Shown here in pieces: positions 16,265-24,629 of a stretch of 61,854 nt of DNA. The DNA lies in contig NZ_VFUZ01000029.1 in assembly GCF_006658505.1 (NCBI RefSeq), forward strand, positions 1 to 61,854, given 5' to 3'. Each line of letters starts with the position of its first letter. Within the stretch, counting starts at the first letter, position 1. Under the pieces are notes generated by a model, which saw nothing but the letters and a program-made list of their open reading frames with translations, was not told the DNA's origin and searched no databases. The stretch is from Mesorhizobium sp. B2-4-15. GTDB lineage: Bacteria; Pseudomonadota; Alphaproteobacteria; Rhizobiales; Rhizobiaceae. A program made the position numbers and the translations under genes.

Positions 16265-17209
16265 TCAATGCACACCAGCAAACTGCTCTCGATGATACGC
16301 TAGGAACACTGGGGTCGGCATCAACCGCGAATCCCTAGGCCAATGCAAACCCTGAGAGTCCGGGCGGAAGAGATTTCTCAATTCGCTGGGCACCCGGTTG
16401 TGGGCGACCAGCAGCCGATGGTTCTCGTCTATCGAAATCAGATGCCGGTCAAACAGCCAATGCACCGTGGCCGACAACGCAATGCCGTTTTGCACAACAT
16501 CCGGCCCGCCGGCGGCGACCGGCTTGATGTGAGCGGCTTGAACCTCGGCTCGACCGCCGCCGTTGATGATACGCAGCCCCGTGACGGCACACCTATCTTC
16601 ATAGGCTCGACAGACCTCCAGCCGAAAGGTTGCGTCCCGAACTTTGCGGTTCAGCAGAATCTGCTCGACCCGACGATCGGCCGTCTCGGCGAAACCCGGC
16701 TCGCCAGCAAAACCAGGGTCCATCGGCCATGGAATATCGAGCGGCAGCATATCGGGGCTAAGCCTTCTGGCGTTGGCGGGGTCAAGCGGTTCGCGCAAGC
16801 CAGCCAGAACGATCTCGTCGAAATCCTCCTGTGGGATCAACCGTATCGATCGACCATGTATCTCTCGGCCGACGCGGCGCGGATCACCAACATCGCGCAG
16901 CCCTGTCTCGGCGTAACGGCCGTCCGTCTTGAAAGGCACGGGCGTCGGAAATTCGAGATAGTCCGTCACAGTGGCATAGTAGTGACCAGCCAGTTCTGGA
17001 TCCGGCTCAATATTGGCCACGCATGCGACGGCAATGTAGGCTTGGCTGCCACCATTGCGTCGCGGTTCGCGGTACAGCACCCAATCACCAATCGAATTCC
17101 GAGCCGCTTCCAGATAGCGAACAGGAAAGTGATATCGGCCTTGGCTGTCCTTATAGCCGGAACCAGGCTTCAAATCGAAAATGGCCTTCACGATTCCCCC
17201 AGACATCAC
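16265..17209 (-). CDS. HNH endonuclease (putative restriction/defence)
   Basis: A 314-residue protein. The C-terminal third is an HNH_2-type nuclease: CAVTGL near 213, AAHIKPVAAGG near 232 and ALSATVHWLFDRHLI near 250, supplying the His-Asn-His metal site. The N-terminal ~120 residues (RYHFPVRYLEAARN, then DWVLYREPRR) could be a PUA/EVE-like DNA-reading domain, which would fit a modification-dependent nuclease; this is inference. It diverges from vsr and forms the left edge of the defence island. Several ATG codons lie at the start, so the exact N-terminus is uncertain by a residue. Confidence 0.75.
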   Translation of the reverse strand: MMSGGIVKAIFDLKPGSGYKDSQGRYHFPVRYLEAARNSIGDWVLYREPRRNGGSQAYIAVACVANIEPDPELAGHYYATVTDYLEFPTPVPFKTDGRYAETGLRDVGDPRRVGREIHGRSIRLIPQEDFDEIVLAGLREPLDPANARRLSPDMLPLDIPWPMDPGFAGEPGFAETADRRVEQILLNRKVRDATFRLEVCRAYEDRCAVTGLRIINGGGRAEVQAAHIKPVAAGGPDVVQNGIALSATVHWLFDRHLISIDENHRLLVAHNRVPSELRNLFRPDSQGLHWPRDSRLMPTPVFLAYHREQFAGVH

Positions 17210-17331
17210 ATGAAGTAAAACTTAGTCGGGTTTCAGACGCCGTGCGAGATGCCACTAAGCGGCGCGTTCTTGGGCCTTCCCTTTCTGGACAAAACGCAAC
17301 ACCATTCGCCGAATCAAAGAGACGATGAAAA

Positions 17332-17745
17332 TTGGATACCCTCTCGACCAGCGAGCGAAGTGAACGGATGGCACGTATCCATGGCAGGGATACGAAACCA
17401 GAAATGGTCGTGCGCCGACTCCTACACCGCATGGGCTATCGCTACCGGCTCCACCGCGGCGACTTGCCCGGAAAGCCGGACATTGTTTTTGGAAAACGCA
17501 AAAAGGCGATTTTCATTCATGGGTGCTTTTGGCATCGTCACGACGATCCAACGTGTCGGCTCGCTCGCCTTCCAAAGTCCCGACTGGAATTCTGGGGGCC
17601 GAAACTATCGGCGAACGCGGAGCGCGATGCGCTCAAACAGGATGCATTGAAGCGGCTCGGCTGGAACGTACTGGTTGTCTGGGAATGCGAATTGCGGCAG
17701 AGTGAACAATTAGAGAACAAGCTGCGCCAATTCGTGGGGGAATAG
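17332..17745 (+). CDS. vsr: Vsr-type very short patch repair endonuclease
   Basis: A 137-residue protein with the family signature RDTKPEMVVRRLLH near 20, LPGKPDIVF near 44 (catalytic Asp), FIHGCFWHRH near 60 and VVWECEL near 117. Vsr nicks DNA 5' of T:G mismatches that arise from deaminated 5-methylcytosine, so it normally accompanies a C5 methylase. The methylase gene begins one base after its stop. The start is a TTG placed where family members begin; an ATG seven bases upstream is out of frame. Confidence 0.9.
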   Translation: MDTLSTSERSERMARIHGRDTKPEMVVRRLLHRMGYRYRLHRGDLPGKPDIVFGKRKKAIFIHGCFWHRHDDPTCRLARLPKSRLEFWGPKLSANAERDALKQDALKRLGWNVLVVWECELRQSEQLENKLRQFVGE

Positions 17746-17746
17746 C

Positions 17747-18928
17747 ATGAAGTCGATCGAGCTCTTCGCGGGCGCTGGCGGGCTTGGCATGGGCGTTAGC
17801 CGTGCGGGTTTCACACCGCAAGCGGTAATCGAGTGGGACCGATGGTGCTGCGACACCATCCGCGAAAACCGGGCGGATGGACTTGGCCTGGTTGGTGATT
17901 GGCCCGAGCCGACCGAGGGCGACGTCCGTCGCGTGGATTTTCGTGGGCACGAGGGCAAGATCGATCTGGTGACCGGTGGCCCGCCCTGCCAGCCATTCTC
18001 GCTGGGTGGGAAGCACCGCGCGCACGCGGATTCCCGGGATATGTGGCCGGAAGCCGTTCGAGCCCTGCGAGAAACCAAGCCTCGCGCCTTTATCTTCGAA
18101 AACGTCAAAGGCTTAACCCGCGAAACCTTCGCAACGTACTTTTCGCACATAGTCCTGCAAATGACCTACCCCGAATTGGCCGCCGAAAGGGACGAGGGCT
18201 GGGAAAGCCATCTGCGCCGACTTGAAAAACACCACACCGGCCGCCGCGGCCCCGCGGGTCTTGAATATAGAGTTGTTTGGCGGGTGCTGAACGCGGCCAA
18301 CTACGGCATTCCGCAGCGTCGTGAGAGGGTGGTTTTTGTAGGTTTCCGCGCCGACCTCGACATCAAATGGGCTTTTCCACTGGAAACGCATTCCCTAGAT
18401 GCCCTGCTCTGGGATCAAGAGAAGGGTGACTATTGGGACCGGCACAAGGCCCGTAAGGTCGAACGCAAGATCAGCGACCGACATCTTGAACGCGCGGCGC
18501 GTCTCGATAGCAAACCAAAAACCGCGCCATGGCGGACAACTCGAGACGCGATTGGCGATCTGCCCGATCCCGAACATGAGTGGGGCAAAGCCGCGAACCA
18601 CAACGACCACCGGTTTCAACCTGGGGCGCGATCCTATCCCGGCCATACGGGAAGCCCACTCGATGAACCAGCCAAGACCCTGAAGGCGGGTGTCCATGGC
18701 GTTCCTGGTGGCGAGAACATGTTGCTGCGGCCAGATGGAAGCGTGCGCTACTTCACCGTGCGCGAAAGTGCCCGCTTGCAAACGTTCCCGGACAATTTTC
18801 GCTTCCACGGCGCATGGTCCGAAACCATGCGCCAACTTGGCAACGCCGTGCCGGTGGAACTAGCGAACATCGTCGCGCGCAGCGTGAAACGCCATCTCAC
18901 ATTTGGGGGATCGGACTTTCTGAAATGA
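17747..18928 (+). CDS. DNA (cytosine-5) methyltransferase
   Basis: A 393-residue C5 methylase with motifs in canonical order: FAGAGGLGMG (I, residue 7), GGPPCQPFS with the catalytic Cys (IV, near 80), FENVKG (VI, near 118), QRRERVVFVG (VIII, near 190), FTVRESARLQTFPD (IX, near 330) and QLGNAVPVELA (X, near 365). It overlaps the endonuclease start by four bases (ATGA). It is the modification half of a type II system. The pairing with an Eco29kI-like nuclease suggests CCGCGG as target, to be tested. Confidence 0.93.
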   Translation: MKSIELFAGAGGLGMGVSRAGFTPQAVIEWDRWCCDTIRENRADGLGLVGDWPEPTEGDVRRVDFRGHEGKIDLVTGGPPCQPFSLGGKHRAHADSRDMWPEAVRALRETKPRAFIFENVKGLTRETFATYFSHIVLQMTYPELAAERDEGWESHLRRLEKHHTGRRGPAGLEYRVVWRVLNAANYGIPQRRERVVFVGFRADLDIKWAFPLETHSLDALLWDQEKGDYWDRHKARKVERKISDRHLERAARLDSKPKTAPWRTTRDAIGDLPDPEHEWGKAANHNDHRFQPGARSYPGHTGSPLDEPAKTLKAGVHGVPGGENMLLRPDGSVRYFTVRESARLQTFPDNFRFHGAWSETMRQLGNAVPVELANIVARSVKRHLTFGGSDFLK

Positions 18929-19653
18929 AGGGTACGTCGGAATTCGACGCGCTGGGGGGCTGCGTGACTGGAGATGTCTACAATCCGCTCGACAAGCTGA
19001 ACCTTGCTCGTAGCATCGAATTTGAATTGTTGACGCGTCAACCTGGACCGCTTTCGTCGGTCGATCATATTCCCGGTGCGGGCGTCTATGTTATCTATTA
19101 CTCTGGCAACTTGCCCATCTACGCCCCGATTGCTGCAGGCAACAAAGATGGTGTCTTTCAGCGCCCAATTTATGTGGGCAAGGCCATTCCGAAGGGTGGT
19201 CGAAAGGGCGGCCTTCGGAAAGACTCCGCAACCGTAGGCAATGCGCTTGCAAGTCGTCTTCGTCAGCATGCGGCATCGATTGATGAATCTACGAATCTCG
19301 ACCTTGCTGACTTTTTCGTCCGGCATCTAGTGGTCGATGATATCTGGATTCCATTAGGTGAGAACATGCTGATTGAGACATTCAAGCCGGTTTGGAATCG
19401 CGCAATTGATGGATTTGGAAATAAGGATCCGGGGCGCCGGCGGGCCACACAGTACAAATCACCATGGGATGTCCTTCACCCTGGAAGAGGGTTTGCTAAT
19501 AAATTAGCGGACAGCACTTTGACGCCCATATTTCTTACGACGAGAGTAGAAGATTATATTGCCGGTCGACCATTGGCAAAACTTCCAAAATTTATTATTG
19601 AGCAGCAGGCTGAAGCAGATGCAGAGGCGCAACTTAGCGTGGACGAAACGTAG
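18925..19653 (+). CDS. Eco29kI-family type II restriction endonuclease (GIY-YIG)
   Basis: A 242-residue protein. The GIY-YIG core appears as GVYVIYYSG near 53 and IYVGKA near 84. The family-specific blocks ASRLRQHA (near 111), DLADFFVRHLVVDDIWIPLG (near 127) and ENMLIETFKPVWN follow. Eco29kI cuts CCGC^GG and is one of the few restriction enzymes of the GIY-YIG class. The ATG at 18925 overlaps the methylase stop, giving translational coupling. Codon use is visibly more AT-rich from here to 21478 than in the surrounding genome, a sign of transfer. Confidence 0.9.
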   Translation: MKGTSEFDALGGCVTGDVYNPLDKLNLARSIEFELLTRQPGPLSSVDHIPGAGVYVIYYSGNLPIYAPIAAGNKDGVFQRPIYVGKAIPKGGRKGGLRKDSATVGNALASRLRQHAASIDESTNLDLADFFVRHLVVDDIWIPLGENMLIETFKPVWNRAIDGFGNKDPGRRRATQYKSPWDVLHPGRGFANKLADSTLTPIFLTTRVEDYIAGRPLAKLPKFIIEQQAEADAEAQLSVDET

Positions 19654-19655
19654 TT

Positions 19656-20405
19656 ATGCGCCATCCAGATCGAGATATTTTGAATATTGGCCAATTTATA
19701 ACAGCACTCAAAGAGAGTCGAGACGGGGCGAATCATCCTATTTGGTATCGAGGTCAGGACCGCGCCGCATGGTCTTTGATCCCCGGCATCGGCCGACCCG
19801 GTAACAACATCGCGGCGGAGCTGGCCACGATCAAAAGGTTTAAGCAGAGCGCTTCTCAATATCTTCCCAATCGCCCCACTGACGATTGGGAATGGATATT
19901 TTTAATGCAGCACCATCGCGCCCCTACTCGCCTACTAGACTGGAGCGAAAGCTCCTTAGTCGGTTTATTTTTTGCTGTCCAAAACCCTGTGCATGACGAT
20001 CACCCCGCTGCAGTTTGGTGTCTCGATCCGATCGACTTGAATAAGAAGTCTGGCCACAACCGGGCCTTTGAACTCGATATTTTGGCCTTCGGGATCGACA
20101 GGGTCCTCGACAATTATCTTCCTGATCGGATTAATGAGCGCGTCGATCGATTGGCACCTATCGCCGCGATTGGGCCGCGCAATTCACCTCGCATGGTGGC
20201 ACAGGCTGGGACCTTTACTGTTATTCATGCAGAGGCCACCTCTATAGAAGCAGTTGGCGATCAAAGCCATATATGGCGTCTAGTGATCCCCGCTGCCGAG
20301 AGATCGAACATGCGGGAAGAACTTAAGTTGCTAGGTATTTCTGAGCACTCACTTTTCCCTGACTTGGACAGGGTCGCGTTGTTAGCGAAGGGCCTAGTTG
20401 CATGA
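19656..20405 (+). CDS. FRG-domain protein
   Basis: A 249-residue protein with the FRG domain hallmarks: IWYRGQDR near 29, LMQHHRAPTRLLDWSES near 83 and a conserved aromatic/hydrophobic core after it. FRG proteins are common in defence neighbourhoods; their chemistry is not firmly known, though an ADP-ribosyltransferase-like fold has been suggested for related families. It starts two bases after the endonuclease stop and its own stop overlaps the next ATG by four bases, so it belongs to the restriction operon. It is likely to work with the DUF262 protein. Confidence 0.75.
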   Translation: MRHPDRDILNIGQFITALKESRDGANHPIWYRGQDRAAWSLIPGIGRPGNNIAAELATIKRFKQSASQYLPNRPTDDWEWIFLMQHHRAPTRLLDWSESSLVGLFFAVQNPVHDDHPAAVWCLDPIDLNKKSGHNRAFELDILAFGIDRVLDNYLPDRINERVDRLAPIAAIGPRNSPRMVAQAGTFTVIHAEATSIEAVGDQSHIWRLVIPAAERSNMREELKLLGISEHSLFPDLDRVALLAKGLVA

Positions 20406-21478
20406 CAAGTTTCAGCCTGGGGTATCTGCTAAATTCGTCAGCGTGGAATCTTTTTCGCATACGCGACAGGATCGACATGGAGCCTGAATACCAGCGCGAG
20501 GGTGATGTTTGGACGTCGGGAAAGAGAAAGTTGTTGATTGATACCATCATCAATGGCTTTGATGTGCCAAAGATCTACATGCATAAATTCGCCGAGCCAA
20601 TTGAAAAAAATGGCAAATCTTATGAATACGCCGTTATCGATGGCAAGCAGCGATTAAGCGCCATATGGGATTTTATTCAAGGAAAATTCGGACTTGACGA
20701 GGATTTTACCTACGTAAAAGATGAAGTGGTAAAGGCGAAAAACTTTACCTACAGTGATCTAGGCAGAAACTATCCAGACATAAAGGCCGACTTTGACGCC
20801 TATCATATAGCCGTAGTCACCATAGAGACTAAGGATATTGAACTAATTGAAGATATGTTTTCACGGCTGAACGAGGCTATGCCCTTGAACGCTGCAGAAA
20901 AACGGAACGCACGCCCAGGCCCTCTTCCCAAAGCTGTGCGCGAGCTTGTAGAACATAGCTTCTTCACCGAGAAACTACCATTTACCAATCGGCGCTATCG
21001 ACATCTCGATTTGGCAGCAAAGATGCTTCTGTTAGCAAGTCGAGAAAACGTAGTGGATACGAAGAAGGCTTATATCGATCGGTTTTTCGAACTCCATGCG
21101 AAATCCGAACAGGCTCAGATAGACCCATACGTCGACAAAGCGTCGACTGCGCTAGACCATATGGCGGAGTTATTCGTCGACAAAGATGGCCTCCTGCGAT
21201 CCGTTGGTATGGTTACGCTCTACTTCATTCTTTTCGAACGTGCGCTTGAGCTAGAAATGGTCTCCCAAATCACCCGCCCAATCCTTCAGGGATTCGAAGA
21301 TTTTCGTCGCGAAAATCGTGTTAAGGCGCAAGAAGATTTACCGGATGCGGAATATGATCTTCTCGAATTTGACCGCTACACTCAGTCACCAAATGACGCG
21401 ATCGCCATGCGGTTTCGACTCGCAGTTATAGACGAAAAGGCCTTTGGCAATCGATTCGGCTTTGAATATCCGGAATAG
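20402..21478 (+). CDS. DUF262-domain protein (GmrS/ParB-like NTPase fold)
   Basis: A 358-residue protein whose first ~110 residues carry the DUF262 pattern: MEPEYQREGDVW near 26, LLIDTIINGFDVPKIY near 43, YAVIDGKQRLSAIWDF near 73 and the DMFSRLNEAMPLN segment near 155. DUF262 is the N-terminal domain of GmrSD and BrxU nucleases, where it binds nucleotides. No DUF1524/HNH domain follows: the C-terminal ~200 residues are helical and unrecognised. It is coupled to the FRG gene by an ATGA overlap and ends the defence operon. AT-rich codon use supports recent acquisition. Confidence 0.8.
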   Translation: MTSFSLGYLLNSSAWNLFRIRDRIDMEPEYQREGDVWTSGKRKLLIDTIINGFDVPKIYMHKFAEPIEKNGKSYEYAVIDGKQRLSAIWDFIQGKFGLDEDFTYVKDEVVKAKNFTYSDLGRNYPDIKADFDAYHIAVVTIETKDIELIEDMFSRLNEAMPLNAAEKRNARPGPLPKAVRELVEHSFFTEKLPFTNRRYRHLDLAAKMLLLASRENVVDTKKAYIDRFFELHAKSEQAQIDPYVDKASTALDHMAELFVDKDGLLRSVGMVTLYFILFERALELEMVSQITRPILQGFEDFRRENRVKAQEDLPDAEYDLLEFDRYTQSPNDAIAMRFRLAVIDEKAFGNRFGFEYPE

Positions 21479-21552
21479 CGACCCCCAAGAATAGAGGCGG
21501 TGTAAACCTTTTAGCAGGACGGTCTCGCTAGCTCCCTACCCGCTTCTTCCAA

Positions 21553-21640
21553 TCATCATCCCATAATGTGCGCCAGCAAATCCAGCCCGGCCTGCAAGAG
21601 CTTCGTCACCACGTCCCAGCCCTCCCCCTGTCTGTGCGTG
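21553..21640 (-). pseudogene. Remnant of the 3' end of the gene at 22176-22775
   Basis: The minus strand still encodes DVVTKLLQAGLDLLA, against DVVTKLLKVGLDLLA in the intact gene, and the DNA is closely similar over about 70 bases (GCCAGCAAATCCAGCCCG is shared). Upstream the frame is broken. Similarity may continue weakly to about 21720. It lies just outside the defence operon and suggests a duplication made when the island or the gene at 21801 entered. Nothing else is seen in 21479-21800. Confidence 0.6.
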
Positions 21641-21800
21641 TTGATCGGACCGTCGGCTTGGCGGACTTTCTGCGTGGCCGACCGCCAGGAACCCCGTCCG
21701 GGCATCACGCGCCCAGTCTACGCATGGCTTGTTTCGCGAAACCATGGAACGAGGCCGCATCTCAGGAGTTATATTAGGTCAACCTTGAAAGGAGGCAGCA

Positions 21801-22109
21801 ATGAAGAAGCTCCTGCTTGTCTCGGTTATCGCCATTGCTTCGGCGGCGGCGATGATCGCCCCCGCTAGCGCTCGAAGTCACGTCTTCATCGGCATCGGCG
21901 GCGGCTATAACGACTATTACGGCAACGACTATTACAACGGTTATGGAGATTACGGCGGCCGCTACTATGGTCCCTATCATGCCTATGACGCCTATGATGA
22001 CGGCTACAGGCCCCGTTATTATCACCGGTACCACCGTTGCCACGTCGAGCTGGTCAACCACTGGCGCCACCACCACAGGGTCGTCGAGGAAGTCCGCGTC
22101 TGCGGATGA
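21801..22109 (+). CDS. Small secreted Gly/Tyr-rich protein
   Basis: A 102-residue protein with a clear signal peptide (MKKLLLVSVIAIASAAAM, cleavage after PASA near 24-25). The mature part has YNDYYGNDYYNGYGDYGG-type repeats and then a His/Arg-rich stretch ending in two cysteines. AAGGAGG precedes the ATG. Such low-complexity exported proteins are frequent and unnamed in Mesorhizobium; a cell-envelope or metal-binding role is possible. It lies between the intact and the broken copy of the phage-type gene. Confidence 0.6.
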   Translation: MKKLLLVSVIAIASAAAMIAPASARSHVFIGIGGGYNDYYGNDYYNGYGDYGGRYYGPYHAYDAYDDGYRPRYYHRYHRCHVELVNHWRHHHRVVEEVRVCG

Positions 22110-22175
22110 TTTGATCTGATCGAGTGAAACCGATCCGGCCGGCATCGTCGGCCGGATCATTGCGGCGGGCGATTT

Positions 22176-22775
22176 CTACCCCACGCGCCTCATCATCATG
22201 CCATAGTGCACCGCCAGCAAATCCAGCCCGACCTTCAACAGCTTCGTCACCACGTCGCGCCCCTCGCCGGTCTGCTCGGCCAGGCTCTTGATGGACCCGC
22301 CGGCGCAGCAGACTTTCCGCACCACCACGGCCACCTCCCAATGCCCGAGCGCCCTGGTGGCGGCGGTGTGCGCGCGGCCGGCGTCGAGCACGCTGTCGGC
22401 GATGCCGCCGCCCTGGCGGCCACCGTCGACGCGCTCGGTCCAGCGCATCGGCTTCACATCGGCCTGCTGGCTGCACTGAAAATCCTCGCGGTAGCGCTGG
22501 CCGGCTTCGCGCTGCTGGCGCGACAGCGAGGTGATGCCCAAAAGCGGATCGACATTGCGCACCCGCACGATGCCGCCGGTGGAGGTGTGGCCGTCATTCG
22601 ACACCTCGTAGACGCGCCGTGCCTCCGACGTCCCGATGGTCAGCCGCTTGCGGCCGAATTCGTCGTCCCTCAGCGCGAAATCATGGCCGATCTCGCGGCG
22701 GATGCGCACCTGCTCGGCCTCGCCCTTCGGCAGTTTCGGCGCTTGCGGTTTGGCGGGTTTGGTCTTTTTGGGCAT
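22176..22775 (-). CDS. Phage-type protein, DUF6456-like C-terminal region (tentative)
   Basis: A 199-residue protein starting with a Lys/Pro-rich tail (MPKKTKPAKPQAPKLPKGEA). A central part contains ITSLSRQQREAGQRYRED and a C-terminal helical region EQTGEGRDVVTKLLKVGLD. The latter resembles small rhizobial phage-associated proteins (DUF6456-like), with a HTH-like end. The ATG at 22775 is chosen because in-frame codons further upstream run into a hairpin element. It is the last gene of a minus-strand phage-like group. Function unknown; a DNA-binding role is plausible. Confidence 0.5.
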   Translation of the reverse strand: MPKKTKPAKPQAPKLPKGEAEQVRIRREIGHDFALRDDEFGRKRLTIGTSEARRVYEVSNDGHTSTGGIVRVRNVDPLLGITSLSRQQREAGQRYREDFQCSQQADVKPMRWTERVDGGRQGGGIADSVLDAGRAHTAATRALGHWEVAVVVRKVCCAGGSIKSLAEQTGEGRDVVTKLLKVGLDLLAVHYGMMMRRVG

Positions 22776-22822
22776 GGCTGGCTCCTTGCTGTTGGGTGTT
22801 CGAGTGGGGCTTTGCAGAACCT

Positions 22823-23022
22823 GGGTTCCTCGCCCCCGCGAAGCGGGGGAGAGGTGGCCGTGAAGCGGACGGAGAGGGGGCGGCGCCGACAGCAGGCGTT
22901 GTTTCAGGGTTGGGCGTCCAGCGATCAATTCTCAACCGGCTTTGACTTCGCCGAGGGCGTCCCCCTCTCCGTCCCGGCTTCGCCGGGCCACCTCTCCCCC
23001 ACTTCGCCGGGGCGAGGAATCC
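22823..23022. repeat. MITE-like element with about 60-bp terminal inverted repeats (family E)
   Basis: A 200-bp element bounded by GGGTTCCTCGCCCC and GGGGCGAGGAATCC. Each arm contains a GCGAAGC or CTTCGCC-centred hairpin, a GAGAGGTGGCC or GGCCACCTCTC block and a GGACGGAGAGGGGG or CCCCCTCTCCGTCC block. It carries no gene. The stop codon of the neighbouring phage-type ORF lies inside it. Confidence 0.7.
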
Positions 23023-23309
23023 AAGACTTGCGAGGTCTGCCGCCGCGCCATCAGCTCGCGCATGGTGCGCCTCTCCCGCACCTCGATGCAGAGCTGGGCG
23101 CTCGACGGGCAGAACTGGGCGTTGCCGCTCCTCACCTCGCCGCGCACGAAGCGCTGGATGGCGGCCTGCAGGTCGCACAGATCGGCGTCGCGTACCGCAC
23201 CGAGATAGCCGCGCATCTGCATCTCGACATCAGTCAGGGCGGATTGCGGGAAGCATGAGAACATCGCGGCCAGCGCCTTCGTCGCCTGCTGCAGTTCGGC
23301 TGCGGTCAT
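22932..23309 (-). CDS. Phage-type hypothetical protein with a C-terminus supplied by a repeat
   Basis: A 125-residue protein. Residues 1-95 look like a genuine helical protein (MTAAELQQATKALAAMF, then a DLQAAIQRFVRGE stretch), perhaps linked to phage replication, but I do not recognise it. The last ~28 residues (from SSPRRSGGEVARRS) are encoded by the family E hairpin element and end at its stop, so the native C-terminus has been replaced or extended. The ATG at 23309 overlaps the end of the upstream gene by 80 bases in another frame. It is co-directional with the DUF1376-like gene. Confidence 0.5.
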   Translation of the reverse strand: MTAAELQQATKALAAMFSCFPQSALTDVEMQMRGYLGAVRDADLCDLQAAIQRFVRGEVRSGNAQFCPSSAQLCIEVRERRTMRELMARRQTSQVLDSSPRRSGGEVARRSRDGEGDALGEVKAG

Positions 23310-23847
23310 GGGTGCGGATCTCCTCGATGATGGCGTTGGCGGCGTCGGCGTGGGTTTTCGGCCTGATCCAGCCGGCCGGCTTTTTCGGTCCGCGCGGCGG
23401 AGGCTGCTCCGTCTTTTCCCGTGAAAGACCGGAAGCTTTTTCACTCTGGTTTCTGGAGTCTGGAAGATGCCGTGGCAAAGAACCGGCATTCGCCGCCTCA
23501 TGCGCCTTTGTTTTCAAAGCGGTGGCGGCGCCGCCGCGCGCGCCGGCGGCGGCCCTCGCCTCGCTTTTGGCCTGCGCCTTGTGCAGCTCTTTCGTCAGCC
23601 GCTTGTGACCGATCTCGCCCGCTTCGCGCTCGAAGAAGGTCAGGAGATCGGCGCTGATGGCGCGCCATCCTTTCAGGGACAGGCGCGCCACCCGCGCCAG
23701 CTTGGCGTCGTCGTCGGGCAACCGGCCGCCGGCGTTCCACATCGCCATCAGGATGAGCATGTAGGCGCCGATCTGCTCGGTGGTGAGTTGAAGCGTGTCG
23801 CCGACGAAATCGGAGACGTAGAGCTGCATGAAAGGCCGTTCGCTCAT
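23230..23847 (-). CDS. DUF1376 (YdaU-like) phage replication-type protein
   Basis: A 205-residue protein. The first ~90 residues match DUF1376: FMQLYVSDFVGDT near 6, LTTEQIGAYMLILMAMWNAGG near 20 and WRAISADLLTFFE near 60. The family is encoded in phage replication modules and in phage-derived rhizobial gene sets. The middle is Ala/Lys-rich and the C-terminus variable (PPPRGPKKPAGW). The ATG at 23847 is preferred to longer frames because the domain begins immediately after it. It heads the minus-strand phage-type group and diverges from the DUF982 genes. Confidence 0.75.
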   Translation of the reverse strand: MSERPFMQLYVSDFVGDTLQLTTEQIGAYMLILMAMWNAGGRLPDDDAKLARVARLSLKGWRAISADLLTFFEREAGEIGHKRLTKELHKAQAKSEARAAAGARGGAATALKTKAHEAANAGSLPRHLPDSRNQSEKASGLSREKTEQPPPRGPKKPAGWIRPKTHADAANAIIEEIRTHDRSRTAAGDEGAGRDVLMLPAIRPD

Positions 23848-23939
23848 GCCACCCTCCGCGCCGCGCGCACGGCCCACGCGATGGAACCAGCCGTCGGCCC
23901 GTACGTTATGACGCCACCACGCCAAGGGGAGGTTTGCCG

Positions 23940-24221
23940 ATGACGGCTTTCATGCCGGTTACCCTGCGCTTTTGCGACAACAAGACCATGCTGGTCGGCT
24001 CGGTGGCCGACGCCGCGACCGCGCTGCGGCACCCATGGCCCGACAAAACCGCGCCGGCCTATCTCGACGCGGCACGGCTGGTCAGGCTCGCCGTTGAGGG
24101 CAGTTGCTGCCCGCGTACGGCCTTCGAGGCCTTCACCAGGGCCGCCAGGCAACAGGGCATTTTGGTGGCAAGGCCGAGAAGCCGCGCCCACGATTGGCTC
24201 GACGCGGCCGCCAGCCCGTGA
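23940..24221 (+). CDS. DUF982 protein
   Basis: A 93-residue protein with the DUF982 pattern: MLVGSVADAATALRHPWPDK near 17 and YLDAARLVRLAVEG near 40. GGGGAGG precedes the ATG at 23940. DUF982 proteins are small, numerous and largely restricted to Hyphomicrobiales; no function is established. A second, diverged member follows at 24267, so the two look like a tandem duplication. It diverges from the phage-type group. Confidence 0.7.
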   Translation: MTAFMPVTLRFCDNKTMLVGSVADAATALRHPWPDKTAPAYLDAARLVRLAVEGSCCPRTAFEAFTRAARQQGILVARPRSRAHDWLDAAASP

Positions 24222-24266
24222 AGCGGGCGCAGGAGCGATGCAACCGCCTGCCGGCCTCGCGCGTTT

Positions 24267-24629
24267 ATGAGCGTCGGCTTGAAAGCCCCGCGCAGACCGA
24301 AGGTGAATGTCGTGGGTACGATGAAAACCGGAGTGCCGCTCAAAGTGAGCCTGGACGGGCATGTCGAGGAAATTGACAATGTCAGCGATGCCGCCGATTT
24401 CCTGCAGCGCTGGCCGATCGAGCGGCGCGGTCATGTCTATCGCAGCGCGCTCAACGCCTGCAGCGCGGCGATCGCGGCACAGATATCGGAATCCGATGCG
24501 ATAAAGGCGTTCACCGGCTTCGCCCGCGTCACGGGCATCCTGGTTGCCGACAGCGGGCCGGCCATGAGACTGGAACCCCGGCCGGTGCAGAGCCGCATGC
24601 CCAAGCAAGGCCGGCAGGCGCCGAAATAG
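24267..24629 (+). CDS. DUF982 protein (second copy)
   Basis: A 120-residue frame; the recognisable DUF982 part (PLKVSLDGHVEEIDNVSDAA, then FLQRWPIERRG and YRSALNACSAAI) begins near residue 24. Translation may therefore begin at the ATG at 24321 instead of 24267; neither has a strong ribosome site. The basic, Pro-rich end (SRMPKQGRQAPK) is atypical. Function unknown. A partial hairpin repeat (about 24637-24690) follows the stop, and another arm lies at 24850-24875. Confidence 0.6.
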   Translation: MSVGLKAPRRPKVNVVGTMKTGVPLKVSLDGHVEEIDNVSDAADFLQRWPIERRGHVYRSALNACSAAIAAQISESDAIKAFTGFARVTGILVADSGPAMRLEPRPVQSRMPKQGRQAPK

